Of a stretch of 64,000 bases of DNA, positions 1-9,900 are shown one piece after another (position 1 is the first letter of the stretch; each line of letters starts with the position of its first letter). Origin of the DNA: Clostridium bornimense. GTDB lineage: Bacteria; Bacillota; Clostridia; Clostridiales; Clostridiaceae. The stretch covers positions 2,170,001-2,234,000 of the forward strand of contig NZ_HG917868.1 of the NCBI RefSeq assembly GCF_000577895.1. The letters are read 5' to 3'. Under the pieces are notes generated by a model. It was not told where the DNA came from, did no database searches, and worked only from the letters and a program-made list of their open reading frames with translations. The position numbers and the translations under genes are program-made.

Positions 1-896
1 GCCTTTACTATAGAAATTGCAGCAGGATATGCTAATCCAATATCTTCGCTAGCAATAACTAATAATCTTCTACATATAGATTGTAAATCTCCACCCTTTA
101 ACAACATTGCTAAATATAATATCGCTGCATTCTCATCACTTCCTCTTATAGACTTCTGAAATGCACTCAGTAAATCATAATGGTTATCTCCATCTCTATC
201 AAAAGAAATTATCTTTTTCCCCGTGATTTTCTCAACAACTTCTTTACTTATTTCTATTTTTTCTCCATTATTCAAAGAATATACTAAAAATTCAAGGGTA
301 TTTAATGCATTTCTCATATCTCCATTACATCTATAAGATATATCTTTCAAAACCTCATCTGATGTAATTATTTCTCTATTCAAATCTTTTTCTAGATAAT
401 CTATACCTCTTTGTAACCCTTTCTTTATGTCATCAAATTCCAGTGGCTTAAATTGAAATATAACACATCTTGATAGTAATGCCTTGAATATAGAGAAATA
501 CGGATTTTCTGTTGTTGAAGCAATTAATGTTACATCCCCACTTTCCAACACCTCTAAAAGACTTTGCTGTGCTCTCTTATTAAATAAATGTATCTCATCA
601 ATATATAATAAAATCCCCCTAGCTCCCATAAGAGTACTTCTAGCATTTATAGCTTCCTTTACATCCTTCAACGTATCTGTAGCACCATTCACTTTATATA
701 AAGTCTTATTAGTCATTTCAGATATTATATTTGCCACTGTTGTCTTACCACAACCACAAGGACCATAAAATATCATATTTTGAATAAATCCTTTATTTAT
801 AGCGCTACTTAACGATCCATTTTCACCAAATAAATGTTTTTGTCCTAAAACATCCTCTAATGTCTTAGGCCTAAGTTTACTAGCCAAAGGCTCCAT
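1..896 (-). CDS. rarA: Replication-associated recombination protein RarA/MgsA (partial)
   Basis: This is an AAA+ ATPase of the RarA/MgsA/WRNIP1 family, which acts at stalled replication forks. The N-terminal part is visible and the gene runs off the left edge. Translation from 896 begins MEPLASKLRPKTLEDVLGQ, the usual RarA opening. It is followed by a Walker A loop GPCGCGKTT (about residues 45-53) and a Walker B DEIH. The loop has cysteines where most homologues read GPPGTGKTT. An in-frame ATG at 911 exists, but GGATGTGAT, a near-perfect ribosome binding site, sits just before the ATG at 896, so I chose 896. The family call is firm and the start is fairly sure. Confidence 0.9.
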   Translation of the reverse strand, partial: MEPLASKLRPKTLEDVLGQKHLFGENGSLSSAINKGFIQNMIFYGPCGCGKTTVANIISEMTNKTLYKVNGATDTLKDVKEAINARSTLMGARGILLYIDEIHLFNKRAQQSLLEVLESGDVTLIASTTENPYFSIFKALLSRCVIFQFKPLEFDDIKKGLQRGIDYLEKDLNREIITSDEVLKDISYRCNGDMRNALNTLEFLVYSLNNGEKIEISKEVVEKITGKKIISFDRDGDNHYDLLSAFQKSIRGSDENAAILYLAMLLKGGDLQSICRRLLVIASEDIGLAYPAAISIVK

Positions 897-947
897 TAAA
901 ATCACATCCATATAATTAATTCTATTACTGTAATTGTAACAAATATG

Positions 948-1046
948 TAAGCAGTGCACAATTATCAGTGCACAGTGCACATCTCTGAAAGATTGATGCA
1001 ATAAGAATTAACCTTTCCTGTGCCTTATGCCCTGTTACATGTCCCC
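948..1046. repeat. Short fragment of the intergenic modular repeat (ends only)
   Basis: This stretch between rarA and the BI-1 gene carries two CAGTGCAC units near 952-980 and a CTGTGCCTTATGCCCTG tail at about 1019-1035. These match the two kinds of end seen in the full repeats at 1952, 5610 and elsewhere. None of the internal palindromes is present. It looks like an internally deleted or end-only copy. Confidence 0.5.
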
Positions 1047-1061
1047 TATTCACTAATTTAT

Positions 1062-1095
1062 AAAAAAAACACCACGAAACTTTTGTTTCGTAGTG
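1062..1095 (-). terminator. Intrinsic terminator of the BI-1 gene
   Basis: Read on the minus strand, CACTACGAAAC pairs with GTTTCGTGGTG across an AAAA loop (11 pairs, one G-U). A run of eight T follows. It lies 17 bp beyond the stop codon of the BI-1 family gene. Confidence 0.85.
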
Positions 1096-1111
1096 CTTTA
1101 TCTTCTAAATA

Positions 1112-1783
1112 TTAATCATCACTATTCATAAATCCAAATATTCTAAGTAAATATAAGAATATGTTTATGAAGTCTAAGTAAAGTTGAAGGGCACCGTATA
1201 TAGCCATGTTATGGTTTTGCCCAAATACTCTTTGATGTTCTTTAAGTGTTTGTATATCATATGCTGTAAGTCCTGCAAAAACAACAACTCCTACAGCTGA
1301 AACACCTAGAGATAAAAATGAACTTCCTATAAATATATTTATTAACCCTGCTATCATCAATCCTATTAATGCCATAAAAAGTATACTTGAGTATTTAGAT
1401 AAATCTACTCTTGTTGTATAACCTACTACTGCAAAAACGCCAAACATAACAGCTGCTGTTATAAATGCAGAAGTTATTGTTCCTTGTGAATACATCATAA
1501 ATATACCTGATAACGATATTCCATTAATAGCAGAATAAACTATAAATAAGGCTGTAGCAGTTACTGGTGATATTTTATTTAGCATACCAACTAATATCAT
1601 AACTAATCCTATTTCAAGAATTAATATTACAAATGGATTAACTCTATAAAAAATTGTTGGATTGGTACCTACATAAAGAGCACTTATAGCTGATATTAAA
1701 AGTGCTATTCCCATCCATGAAAAAACCTTGGCTATGTATTTATTCTGTTCTCTTACAGAATCGTAAGCAACATTACCATTCAT
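1112..1783 (-). CDS. Bax inhibitor-1 (BI-1/YccA) family membrane protein
   Basis: This 223-residue, almost wholly hydrophobic protein has about seven membrane segments. The family (BI-1, YccA, YbhL) includes pH-sensitive calcium-leak channels and modulators of membrane proteases; the role here is not known. The C-terminal segment (ALQLYLDFINIFLYLLRIFG) is typical of the family. A longer reading from a GTG at 1792 is possible. That GTG is part of the ribosome binding site GAGGTG, which lies six bases before the ATG at 1783, so I take the ATG. The gene is monocistronic, with its own terminator at 1062-1095. Confidence 0.87.
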   Translation of the reverse strand: MNGNVAYDSVREQNKYIAKVFSWMGIALLISAISALYVGTNPTIFYRVNPFVILILEIGLVMILVGMLNKISPVTATALFIVYSAINGISLSGIFMMYSQGTITSAFITAAVMFGVFAVVGYTTRVDLSKYSSILFMALIGLMIAGLINIFIGSSFLSLGVSAVGVVVFAGLTAYDIQTLKEHQRVFGQNHNMAIYGALQLYLDFINIFLYLLRIFGFMNSDD

Positions 1784-1951
1784 ATTCTTCACCTCAATAT
1801 AATTTTATTACTATATATTATATACTAAATATTATTTTAATAGTATTAAATTTAAATTGTTTTAAATTAATTTACAACTATCGGTGCACAGTTTGGGGAT
1901 ATAGCTGTCATTTAACAAATGAGAATTTGTGAGCGATAGTTCCTTTATTAT

Positions 1952-2236
1952 GGCACAGGTTAGAAGGCACAGGGCACAAGTAAGGTTAATTTTCCCCTGC
2001 TGGGAAAATATTATAAGTCCTGCGGACGGCAATGTGTTTTCATATTTACTATAAATGCAAAAATTTAAATCCAAGCTTCATGAAAGTGCTACTTTCATGA
2101 ACCCCTATAATGACTTTTTTATTAAACATAACTAATTTAAAAAAACTAGTATACTCCATACCTTCAACTTAAACACTTACAATCCAAGAAATTCCACAGA
2201 AATTTCTTCCTTCCCTGTGCCCTGTGCCTTGTGCCC
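1952..2236 (+). repeat. Intergenic modular repeat, copy 1
   Basis: This fills most of the gap between the BI-1 gene and pflA. Its left end reads GGCACAGG...GGCACAGGGCACAAG and its right end CTGTGCCCTGTGCCTTGTGCC, so the ends are inverted copies of each other. Inside are three palindromes: one around 1988-2010 (TTTTCCCC/GGGAAAA, followed by TATTATAAGTCCTGC), one at 2079-2099 (ATGAAAGT/ACTTTCAT) and one at 2188-2206 (GAAATT/AATTTC). The same modules recur in the same order at 5.6, 18.9, 37.1, 46.6 and 52.8 kb, and inverted at 43.3 kb. The flanking bases 1880-1945 hold a further inverted repeat (AACTATCG/CGATAGTT). Confidence 0.8.
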
Positions 2237-2243
2237 TAATAAT

Positions 2244-2286
2244 AAAAAAGTGCCCCAAGATAACTGTTGCTATCTTACGGCACTTT
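2244..2286 (-). terminator. Intrinsic terminator of pflBA
   Basis: On the minus strand AAAGTGCC pairs with GGCACTTT, and the inner bases of the arms also pair with one mismatch. A run of six T closes it. It begins four bases past the pflA stop codon and directly abuts repeat copy 1. Confidence 0.85.
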
Positions 2287-2289
2287 CTA

Positions 2290-3003
2290 CTAATAATATT
2301 TATAAAAGAAATCACTGAAAATCTTTCCATCTTCTTTATTCATAGGTTCAACACCTTCTAGTGGGTATGGAATATTTAATCCTTCATATTTAGAAACTCC
2401 TAATACATGATAAGGAAGCACTTCTAACTTAACAAAATTTTTCACGTTGTTCTTAACATAGTTCGCTAATCCCTTCATATACTCTTCACTATCATTAAAG
2501 CCTGGAACAATTACTTGCCTTATCCATACCTTAACATCAGTTTTATTTAAAGCTTCTAAAAAATTATTAAATTCGTCTAAATCTCTTCTAGTTATTTCTT
2601 TATATCCATCTTTTTCATAATGCTTAATATCTAGTAAAACTAAATCTGTATATTTCAAAATTTCTTCGTAATTTCCAACGCCAACACCGGAAGTATCTAA
2701 ACATGTATTAATTCCAATTTCCTTACAACCTTTAAACAATTCAATTAAAAACGAAGGTTGAAGAAGGGGCTCACCCCCTGAACAGGTGACGCCCCCTCCA
2801 CTTTTATCATAATAGGTTTTAAACCTACTTATCTTTGCAACAAGTTCTGAAGAATCTGTTTCTGTTCCTCCATCGCAGGTCCATGTATCTGGATTGTGGC
2901 AAAACTTACATCTAAGGTTACAACCTTGGAAGAAAACCACTGATCTGATACCTGGGCCATCAACAAGGCCCATAGATTCAAAAGAATGTATTCTACCCTT
3001 CAT
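2290..3003 (-). CDS. pflA: Pyruvate formate-lyase-activating enzyme
   Basis: This radical SAM enzyme uses a [4Fe-4S] cluster and S-adenosylmethionine to install the glycyl radical on pyruvate formate-lyase. The cluster motif CNLRCKFC gives C28, C32 and C35. The N-terminal context (SMGLVDGPGIR) and the 237-residue length match the PflA family. It starts three bases after the pflB stop codon with only a weak ribosome binding site (AAGATG), so translation is probably coupled to pflB. Enzyme and target are therefore made from one message in the cytoplasm. Confidence 0.95.
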   Translation of the reverse strand: MKGRIHSFESMGLVDGPGIRSVVFFQGCNLRCKFCHNPDTWTCDGGTETDSSELVAKISRFKTYYDKSGGGVTCSGGEPLLQPSFLIELFKGCKEIGINTCLDTSGVGVGNYEEILKYTDLVLLDIKHYEKDGYKEITRRDLDEFNNFLEALNKTDVKVWIRQVIVPGFNDSEEYMKGLANYVKNNVKNFVKLEVLPYHVLGVSKYEGLNIPYPLEGVEPMNKEDGKIFSDFFYKYY

Positions 3004-3006
3004 TTA

Positions 3007-5238
3007 TTACATCTTTTCGTGGAATGTTCTCTTTACTATTTCTAATTGTTGTTCTCTTGTAAGTCTTGTGAAGTTAACAGCATATCCTGATACTCTGATT
3101 GTAAGTGTTGGGTATTTTTCTGGATTTTCCATAGCATCTAATAATGTATCTCTGTTTAATACATTTACATTTAAATGGAATGCAGCTTGTGCAAAATATC
3201 CATCTAACATATTAACTAAGTTATTAATTTGAGTTTCTTTATCAGCTCCTAATGCAGTTGGAACGATTGAGAATGTGTTAGAAACACCATCTTGACAATA
3301 AGTTCTATATGGAATCTTAGCAACTGAGTTAAGTGATGCTAAAGCTCCGTTCACATCTCTACCATGCATTGGGTTAGCTCCTGGTGCAAGAGGTTCTCCT
3401 GCTTTTCTTCCGTCTGGAGTATTACCAGTCTTCTTACCATAGATAATGTTAGAAGTTATAGTTAATGCTGATAATGTATGTTCTGCATTCTTATAAGTTG
3501 GAGTCTTCTTTAATTCATCTGAGAAGTATTTAACTAATTCTACAGCTAAATCATCAACTCTATCATCATCATTTCCGTATTTAGGGAAATCTCCTTCTAT
3601 CTTAAAGTCTACAGCTAATCCATTTTCATCTCTGATTGGAGTAACTTTAGCATACTTAATAGCACTTAAAGAGTCAGCTGCAACTGATAATCCTGCGATA
3701 CCAAATGCCATGAAGTGTTTAACATCTGTATCATGAAGAGCCATTTGTCCTGCTTCATAAGCATATTTATCATGCATGTAGTGGATTGTATTCATTGTAT
3801 TAACATAAAGATTAGCAACTTTAGATAATGCTTTCTTATATTTTGGTAAAACTTCTTCGAAGTCTAATACATCACCAGTTATTGGTTCTAATCCTTTAAG
3901 AACTTGAGTCTTCTTCTTTTCATCTACACCACCATTGATAGCGTATAATAATGTCTTAGCAACGTTAGCTCTTGCTCCAAAGAATTGCATTCTCTTACCA
4001 ACTTCCATAGCAGATACGCAACAAGCAATTGCATAGTCATCACCATAAATTGGTCTCATAATATCATCATTTTCATATTGAATTGCATCTGTTTCTATAG
4101 ACATCTTAGCACAGTATTTCTTAAAGTTTTCTGGAAGATTTTCACTCCATAAAATTGTCATGTTTGGTTCTGGTGCTGGATTTAAGTTAGTTAATGTGTG
4201 TAAGAATCTGTATGAAGTCTTACTTACTAATGATTGACCACTAATAGTAGTACCTCCGATTGATTCTGTAACCCAAGCAGGATCACCTGAGAATAATTCA
4301 TTATATTCTGGAGTTCTTAAATGTCTAACAAGTCTTAATTTAATAACTAATTGGTCAATTATTTCTTGAGCTTGTTCTTCTGTTAATATTCCTTTAGCCA
4401 TATCTCTTTCTATGAATATATCAAGGAATGTAGTATTTCTTCCTATTGAAGTAGCTGCACCATTATTTTCTTTAATACCAGCTAAATATCCTAAGTATAA
4501 GAATTGTGCTGCTTCTTGAGCATTAGATGCTGGCTTAGACATGTCTACACCATAGCTTAATCCCATTGCCTTAATTTCATTTAATGCTTTAATTTGCATT
4601 CTAATTTGTTCTCTTAATTGAATTACATCTTCTGAAGCATCTAAAGATTCTTTTTCAGCAAAATCTGCTTTCTTCATTTCAATTAAGTAATCTATTCCAT
4701 ATAGAGGTATTCTTCTGTAGTCACCTATGATTCTTCCTCTTCCATATGCATCTGGAAGACCAGTTAATAAACCTGCACTTCTAGCAGCTCTTATATCAGA
4801 AGTATAAGCATCGAATACGCCTTCATTATGGCTCTTTCTGAATGCTTTAAAATATTTTTGTACTTCTGGATTCCAAGTATATCCATATTCTTGTAATTCT
4901 TGTTCTACCATTCTTACTCCACCATATGGATTTATAATTCTCTTTAATGGAGCATCTGTTTGTAATCCAACAATTACTTCATTTTCTTTATCTATATAAC
5001 CAGGTTCGAAATTATTGATTCCTGAAACCCTGTCTGTCTCTACATCGATGATACCCTTCTTGATTTCCTCGATTATTAAAGCTTCTGCTTTTTCCCAAAC
5101 CTTAGAAGTCTTTTCAGAAATAGGTGCTAAGAAAGATTCATCTCCGTTATATTGAGTATAGTTTTTAACTATAAAATCTCTAACATCGATATCTTCGCAC
5201 CAATGTCCCATTTTAAATCCATCCCATTGACTAAACAT
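3007..5238 (-). CDS. pflB: Formate acetyltransferase (pyruvate formate-lyase)
   Basis: This glycyl-radical enzyme converts pyruvate and CoA to acetyl-CoA and formate during fermentation. At 743 residues it is full length. The catalytic cysteine pair is C406-C407 ([11 protein letters not shown]). The radical-bearing glycine is G718 in RVSGYAVNF, near the C terminus. The start at 5238 has a strong GGGGGA ribosome binding site. pflA follows at once. The promoter at 5363-5391 overlaps a Rex-like operator, so control by the NADH/NAD+ ratio is likely. Confidence 0.97.
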   Translation of the reverse strand: MFSQWDGFKMGHWCEDIDVRDFIVKNYTQYNGDESFLAPISEKTSKVWEKAEALIIEEIKKGIIDVETDRVSGINNFEPGYIDKENEVIVGLQTDAPLKRIINPYGGVRMVEQELQEYGYTWNPEVQKYFKAFRKSHNEGVFDAYTSDIRAARSAGLLTGLPDAYGRGRIIGDYRRIPLYGIDYLIEMKKADFAEKESLDASEDVIQLREQIRMQIKALNEIKAMGLSYGVDMSKPASNAQEAAQFLYLGYLAGIKENNGAATSIGRNTTFLDIFIERDMAKGILTEEQAQEIIDQLVIKLRLVRHLRTPEYNELFSGDPAWVTESIGGTTISGQSLVSKTSYRFLHTLTNLNPAPEPNMTILWSENLPENFKKYCAKMSIETDAIQYENDDIMRPIYGDDYAIACCVSAMEVGKRMQFFGARANVAKTLLYAINGGVDEKKKTQVLKGLEPITGDVLDFEEVLPKYKKALSKVANLYVNTMNTIHYMHDKYAYEAGQMALHDTDVKHFMAFGIAGLSVAADSLSAIKYAKVTPIRDENGLAVDFKIEGDFPKYGNDDDRVDDLAVELVKYFSDELKKTPTYKNAEHTLSALTITSNIIYGKKTGNTPDGRKAGEPLAPGANPMHGRDVNGALASLNSVAKIPYRTYCQDGVSNTFSIVPTALGADKETQINNLVNMLDGYFAQAAFHLNVNVLNRDTLLDAMENPEKYPTLTIRVSGYAVNFTRLTREQQLEIVKRTFHEKM

Positions 5239-5354
5239 TAATAAGTTCCCCCTTTAATTTTTAAAAAAAATTTTATTATATGAACACTTTATAACATCAA
5301 TTATAATGTCATATCATCGTTCATTTCACGCAAATTTCCCAGTCATTTCTGACC

Positions 5355-5391
5355 TTGTTATTATTTTAACACAACTATTTTCCTTTTTAAA
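5355..5391 (-). promoter_or_regulatory. pflB promoter overlapping a Rex-like operator
   Basis: On the minus strand, TTTAAA (5386-5391) and TAAAAT (5363-5368) are spaced by 17 bases, about 125 bp before the pflB start. The bases 5355-5372 on the same strand read GTGTTAAAATAATAACAA. That matches the Rex consensus TTGTTAANNNNTTAACAA at 12 of the 14 specified positions and covers the -10 box. Rex is the redox repressor of fermentation genes in Firmicutes. The match is seen in the sequence; binding is inferred. Confidence 0.45.
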
Positions 5392-5609
5392 TACTTTTAT
5401 ACAACTTTTCATATTTCTTTTTTGTAAACTATTACTAATACATTTTTGTATTTTTATGTTATTCATTTATCTATATTTTAGAAATATTTCTATAGCTATC
5501 TTTCACTAAAGAAATCCACCTCTTACTTTGTTTTTGAATATTTTTACTTTTTATCATTTATTAAACAGAATTGTCTGAACATTAATAAAGATTTAACAAA
5601 GTAAATCAT

Positions 5610-5977
5610 GGCACAGGGCACAAGTAAGGTAAAAATTCCTCTTTGCGAGGAATTTTATTATAATCTTGCGGATAGCTAGTGTATTTTATGGGAGAAATAC
5701 AGTTTTACCACTACTTAACTAGAACAGGTACTAATATAAACTTAACTCTCTTTATATAATCCTATGCAAATATATATTCAAAGCTTCATTAAAGTGCAAC
5801 TTTCATGAGCCCTCTGTAATGACTTTTATATCAACTGTAATCTAAATAAAAGACACAATCTAACTTATAACATTCAACTCAACATGTTAAAACAATAATC
5901 TAAGAAATTCCGCAGGAATTTCCTCCACCACTGTGCACTGACATATCCCTGTGCCTTGTGCCCTCATACTTGTGCCC
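5610..5977 (+). repeat. Intergenic modular repeat, copy 2
   Basis: This copy lies between the pflB promoter region and the yhaM stop codon, which it almost touches (5981). The left end is GGCACAGGGCACAAG and the right end CTGTGCCTTGTGCCC, with a further TTGTGCCC. The first palindrome (5632-5655) reads AAAATTCCTC/GAGGAATTTT, different bases from copy 1 but still fully paired. Also present are CACTACTTAACTAGAACAG (5709-5727), a palindrome at 5787-5807 and GAAATTCC/GGAATTTC at 5904-5922. The bases 5392-5609 upstream are AT-rich with nothing else recognised. Confidence 0.8.
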
Positions 5978-5980
5978 TAC

Positions 5981-6931
5981 TTAATTGTTGATCTTGCTTT
6001 TATAAACTCTTCTCTTATCAAGAGACCATATTCCTTCTGAAATTGTTCCTACCTCAATACCATCTATAGCTTTTTTCATATCAAACAATGATGCATCTAA
6101 TAAATCTAAAATATGAAGCATTTGAGCTTCTGGAAACATTGGTTTCTTAGGGCTACCGTATTCAGGATTGTAGTGATGAGATAAAATCATATGCTCTAAC
6201 ATCATCATCACTTCTTTATCAGCTCCAACTTTATCACCTATAACTTCTATTTCTTTAATTCCTTGAATTATGTGTCCAAGAAGTTGACCTTCTACTGTAT
6301 ATTCATCTACTAATCCCACTTCATTATTATGCATCTCATCAATTTTACAGATATCATGTAGAATTATTCCTGCAAATAATAAGTCAGTGTTAATGTAAGT
6401 ATAAATTTTACTTAATGCATCTCCTGCTTTCAGCATTGTTACTGTATGATACAATAATCCGCATCTTATAGAATGATGATTTTTCATAGCCGCTGGTGCT
6501 ATAAGTAGTTTTTCCTCTTTCTTTTCTACTATTAATTCAACAATAGTTGCTATATCTTCATTTTTAATTTTCTCTATATATTCTTTTAATTCCTTTAGCA
6601 TATCTTCACCTTTAAATGGCGCTGAAGGAATAAATTTTTCTATAGATATATTATCTTCTTTTGTTACTTCAGAAAGTTTGTCAATTCTAAGTTGATTAGA
6701 ATTCATCCAACTTACAATAGCTCCTTTAATTTTAACTAAAGTTCCAGATTTAAATTTTTCTTCATCACCATCTTTGTATCTCCAAAACTTACCGTCAATT
6801 TCTCCACTTTCATCCATTACTACTATATCTAAATACTTATTATTATTTGTTGTAGAAACCTTAACATTACAAATCTTTATTAAAAAATAATCATCTACCT
6901 TATCACCAGTTTTTAATTGACTAATGCCCAT
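5981..6931 (-). CDS. yhaM: 3'-5' exoribonuclease YhaM family protein
   Basis: This 316-residue protein has an N-terminal OB-fold nucleic-acid binding domain (about residues 1-90) and a C-terminal HD phosphohydrolase domain. The HD signature appears as HTVTMLKAGD followed by ILHDICKIDE. YhaM is a 3'-5' exoribonuclease that trims mRNA ends in Firmicutes. The ATG at 6931 has AGGAGG seven bases upstream. It is the last gene of addB-addA-yhaM, ten bases after addA. No hairpin with a T run follows; the stop codon runs straight into repeat copy 2. Confidence 0.88.
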   Translation of the reverse strand: MGISQLKTGDKVDDYFLIKICNVKVSTTNNNKYLDIVVMDESGEIDGKFWRYKDGDEEKFKSGTLVKIKGAIVSWMNSNQLRIDKLSEVTKEDNISIEKFIPSAPFKGEDMLKELKEYIEKIKNEDIATIVELIVEKKEEKLLIAPAAMKNHHSIRCGLLYHTVTMLKAGDALSKIYTYINTDLLFAGIILHDICKIDEMHNNEVGLVDEYTVEGQLLGHIIQGIKEIEVIGDKVGADKEVMMMLEHMILSHHYNPEYGSPKKPMFPEAQMLHILDLLDASLFDMKKAIDGIEVGTISEGIWSLDKRRVYKSKINN

Positions 6932-6941
6932 CGTCTTCCTC

Positions 6942-9900
6942 CTAATATATCTTTACATACTCACTTTTATAAAATAAATATAATATACACTCTCTCACTT
7001 TTTTACCTGTGATTTTTTCTAAGGCTTTTTTATAAAGCTTTAACTGAACTTGATATTTTTCTACCATTTCCTTTTTCTCAACATAATAATCACTTTTATA
7101 ATCAACTATAATTAATTCATTATCTTTTTCATAAAAAGCATCTACTATACCATTTAAAACCAATTTATCATCATCGTCTTCTACATCATAGACTTCACTT
7201 GGAGATATTCTTAGCTGTATAGGAAATTCTCTTAAAAGTGTATCTTCATTTTCTACCATATCCTTGCATAGATCACTTCTTAAGAAATCTGAAATCTTAC
7301 TGCAATTTATTACTTTTCCTTCATCTTCAGTCAATATATTTTTATTTACTAATATATCTACTAATTCTTTTACTGTTTCTACCGATGAATCCATTTTAAG
7401 TGGTAAATGCTCCATAACAGTATGATGTGCAGTACCTATTTGTGACCTAGTTAAAGATTTTTCATCTCTTAAAAACTTAGGCGCTACTATTTCTTCTATA
7501 TAATTTCCTTTTGTTAAAACTCCATTACTATCTATTTTAATATTTCCTTCAAGATACTTTCTCTTTATTTCTGAAACTGTTATATATGGTGATATGTTAG
7601 TTACATCTTTATATTTGTATCTAAAATTAAGTATATTATCTATACCTGTATACTTATCCCCTATTTCTTCTCCCTTAAGCTTCTCTACTACTGTAAGTGA
7701 ATTTTCTTCTTCAATATCACTATCATCATCATTATAAGAATCTATTATCTCTATATTCCACTTACTTTCATCTTCTATTGGTGATGGAAAGTTTAAGTCC
7801 CCTTCTATTCTTTCTCTAAGAATATTACCATCTCTATGAGCCATTAAAGATATAATTATCCATTGCAAATAACTAGAGCATTTTTTTACAATATAACTAG
7901 GTAACCTAATATCACTACTTTTTAGTGCTTCCTTACCTTTTTTAATAAGGTTATCAATATCTTTATTAGCAGATATCAAAATCAGCTTTTCTTTTGCTCT
8001 TGTTAGGGCAACATAGAGAATTCTCATCTCTTCGCTTTTTACTTCTGTTTCTATAGAATCCTTTATAACACTTCTAACTAATGTATCATGAGCAACTCTT
8101 TCTTCACCACTTATATATTTAGGGCCAAACCCAAGTCTCGGGTGAAATAGTATATTTTCTCTAAGATCCATCATATTAAATTTTTTATTTAAATGAGGCA
8201 TAAATACAATAGGAAATTCTAGTCCCTTACTCTTATGTATACTCATTATCCTAACTACATTTTCATTTTCTCCAATAGTTATTGCAGAACCAAAGTCACC
8301 TTTAGATATCTTTATCTTATTTATAAAATTTATGAAATTAAATAATCCTTTATATGATGTATTTTCAAATTCCCTACCTTTTTGTAATAACAGCATTAAA
8401 TTTTCTTGTCTAATATCCCCATTGCTAAGAGTTGCTACAAAAGAATAGAAATTTGTATCTAAATATAAGTACCATAAAAAATCAACTAAGGTCATCTTAA
8501 TACTTTTTTCTCTATACATCTTCAATTTTTCTAAAAATATCTTAGCTTTATTTCCTAGGAAATTTTCTTCTTTGCTATACTTCTTCAAACAATTATAAAA
8601 TCCACCTTTTGCTTTTTCTCCTCTTATTTTTATAAGCTCTTCTTCATCAAAAGACCCTATTGGAGATCTAAGTACCCCTATAAGTGGTATGTCGTTTAAT
8701 GGATTATCTATTATCTCAAGAAGCGACATCATTATATTAATTTCAAAAGAATCAAAACACCCTTTTGATGAATCTAAAAATACTGGTATTTCCCTTTCCA
8801 TCAACGCATCTTTTAAAATATCTCCATGCCCTGCAGTGGCTCTAAGTAGTATAACTATATCTTTATAGGTTGGTATACGTCTTCCATCTGGAACTGAGGC
8901 ATCATCAATATACAATTGTTCTTTCCCACTTACTATATTTTCGATTCTATTGCAGATATATTTTGCTTCTATTTCTAATTCCTTTTTATCCTCATCGTCA
9001 CTTTCAGCTATTATGTTTTTATAATCTAAAAGAACTAAATCTATCGGTTCACCTTCCCCATTAAAACTTGCTCCTGGATTCAATGCTTCTACATCGGTAT
9101 AATCCACATCACCAAGTTCCTTACTCATTATTCTCTTAAAAAGAAAATTAATACCTGTAAGAACCTCTTTTCTAGATCTGAAGTTCTTATATAATAATAT
9201 TTTAACATCTCTTTCATTAGTATCTTCACTATAATCATAGTATTTTTGTAAAAAGAATTGTGGATTTGTATTTCTAAATCTATAAATACTTTGCTTTACA
9301 TCACCAACCATAAAGATATTTGGAACATCAACTCTACCTATCATTTTAATAATAGTTTCTTGTACTTCATTAGTATCTTGATATTCATCTATTAACACTT
9401 CACTATACTTTTCTCTAAGTTCTAATGCTACGTTTGAAGGGATCACTTCCCCTTCCTCACTATAATCTACTAATATATCTAAGCCATAATGTTCTAAGTC
9501 ATTATAGTCTAATATTCCTCTTTTTTTCTTTTTATCTTCATAGACTTTTTTAAAATCTATAACTAATTCTATAATACCTTTTGAAACAGTATGTAAGAAT
9601 GTCATTTCTTCACTTATTTCTTCTTCTGTAGAAAAATAAAAATATTTTTCACTTATACTTTTGATATACTTTTTAAATCCATCTCTAAGACCTGATAATA
9701 TAGCTTTCCCTTCTTCGTCTACCCCTTTTACTGTCGGCATCCTTAAAAATTCAAAATTATATACATCATTTCTTAGCTGAAAAAAGCCTTTTTTTTCTGC
9801 TAAAAGCTCTTCTATGAATTCACTTTCACTTTTTATTATGTCATATACCTTATCATTGTAACCATAATCATAAAGGCTTTCTAATACTTCTTTGTATCCT

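Noticed and set aside
1862-2074. Open frame on the minus strand across repeat copy 1
   Set aside because: It runs through the palindromes of the intergenic repeat, lacks a ribosome binding site and its sequence is not kept as protein in the other copies.
5306-5509. 67-residue plus-strand frame upstream of pflB
   Set aside because: It is Phe/Ile/Leu-rich as expected for T-rich spacer, has no ribosome binding site and overlaps the pflB promoter and Rex-like site.
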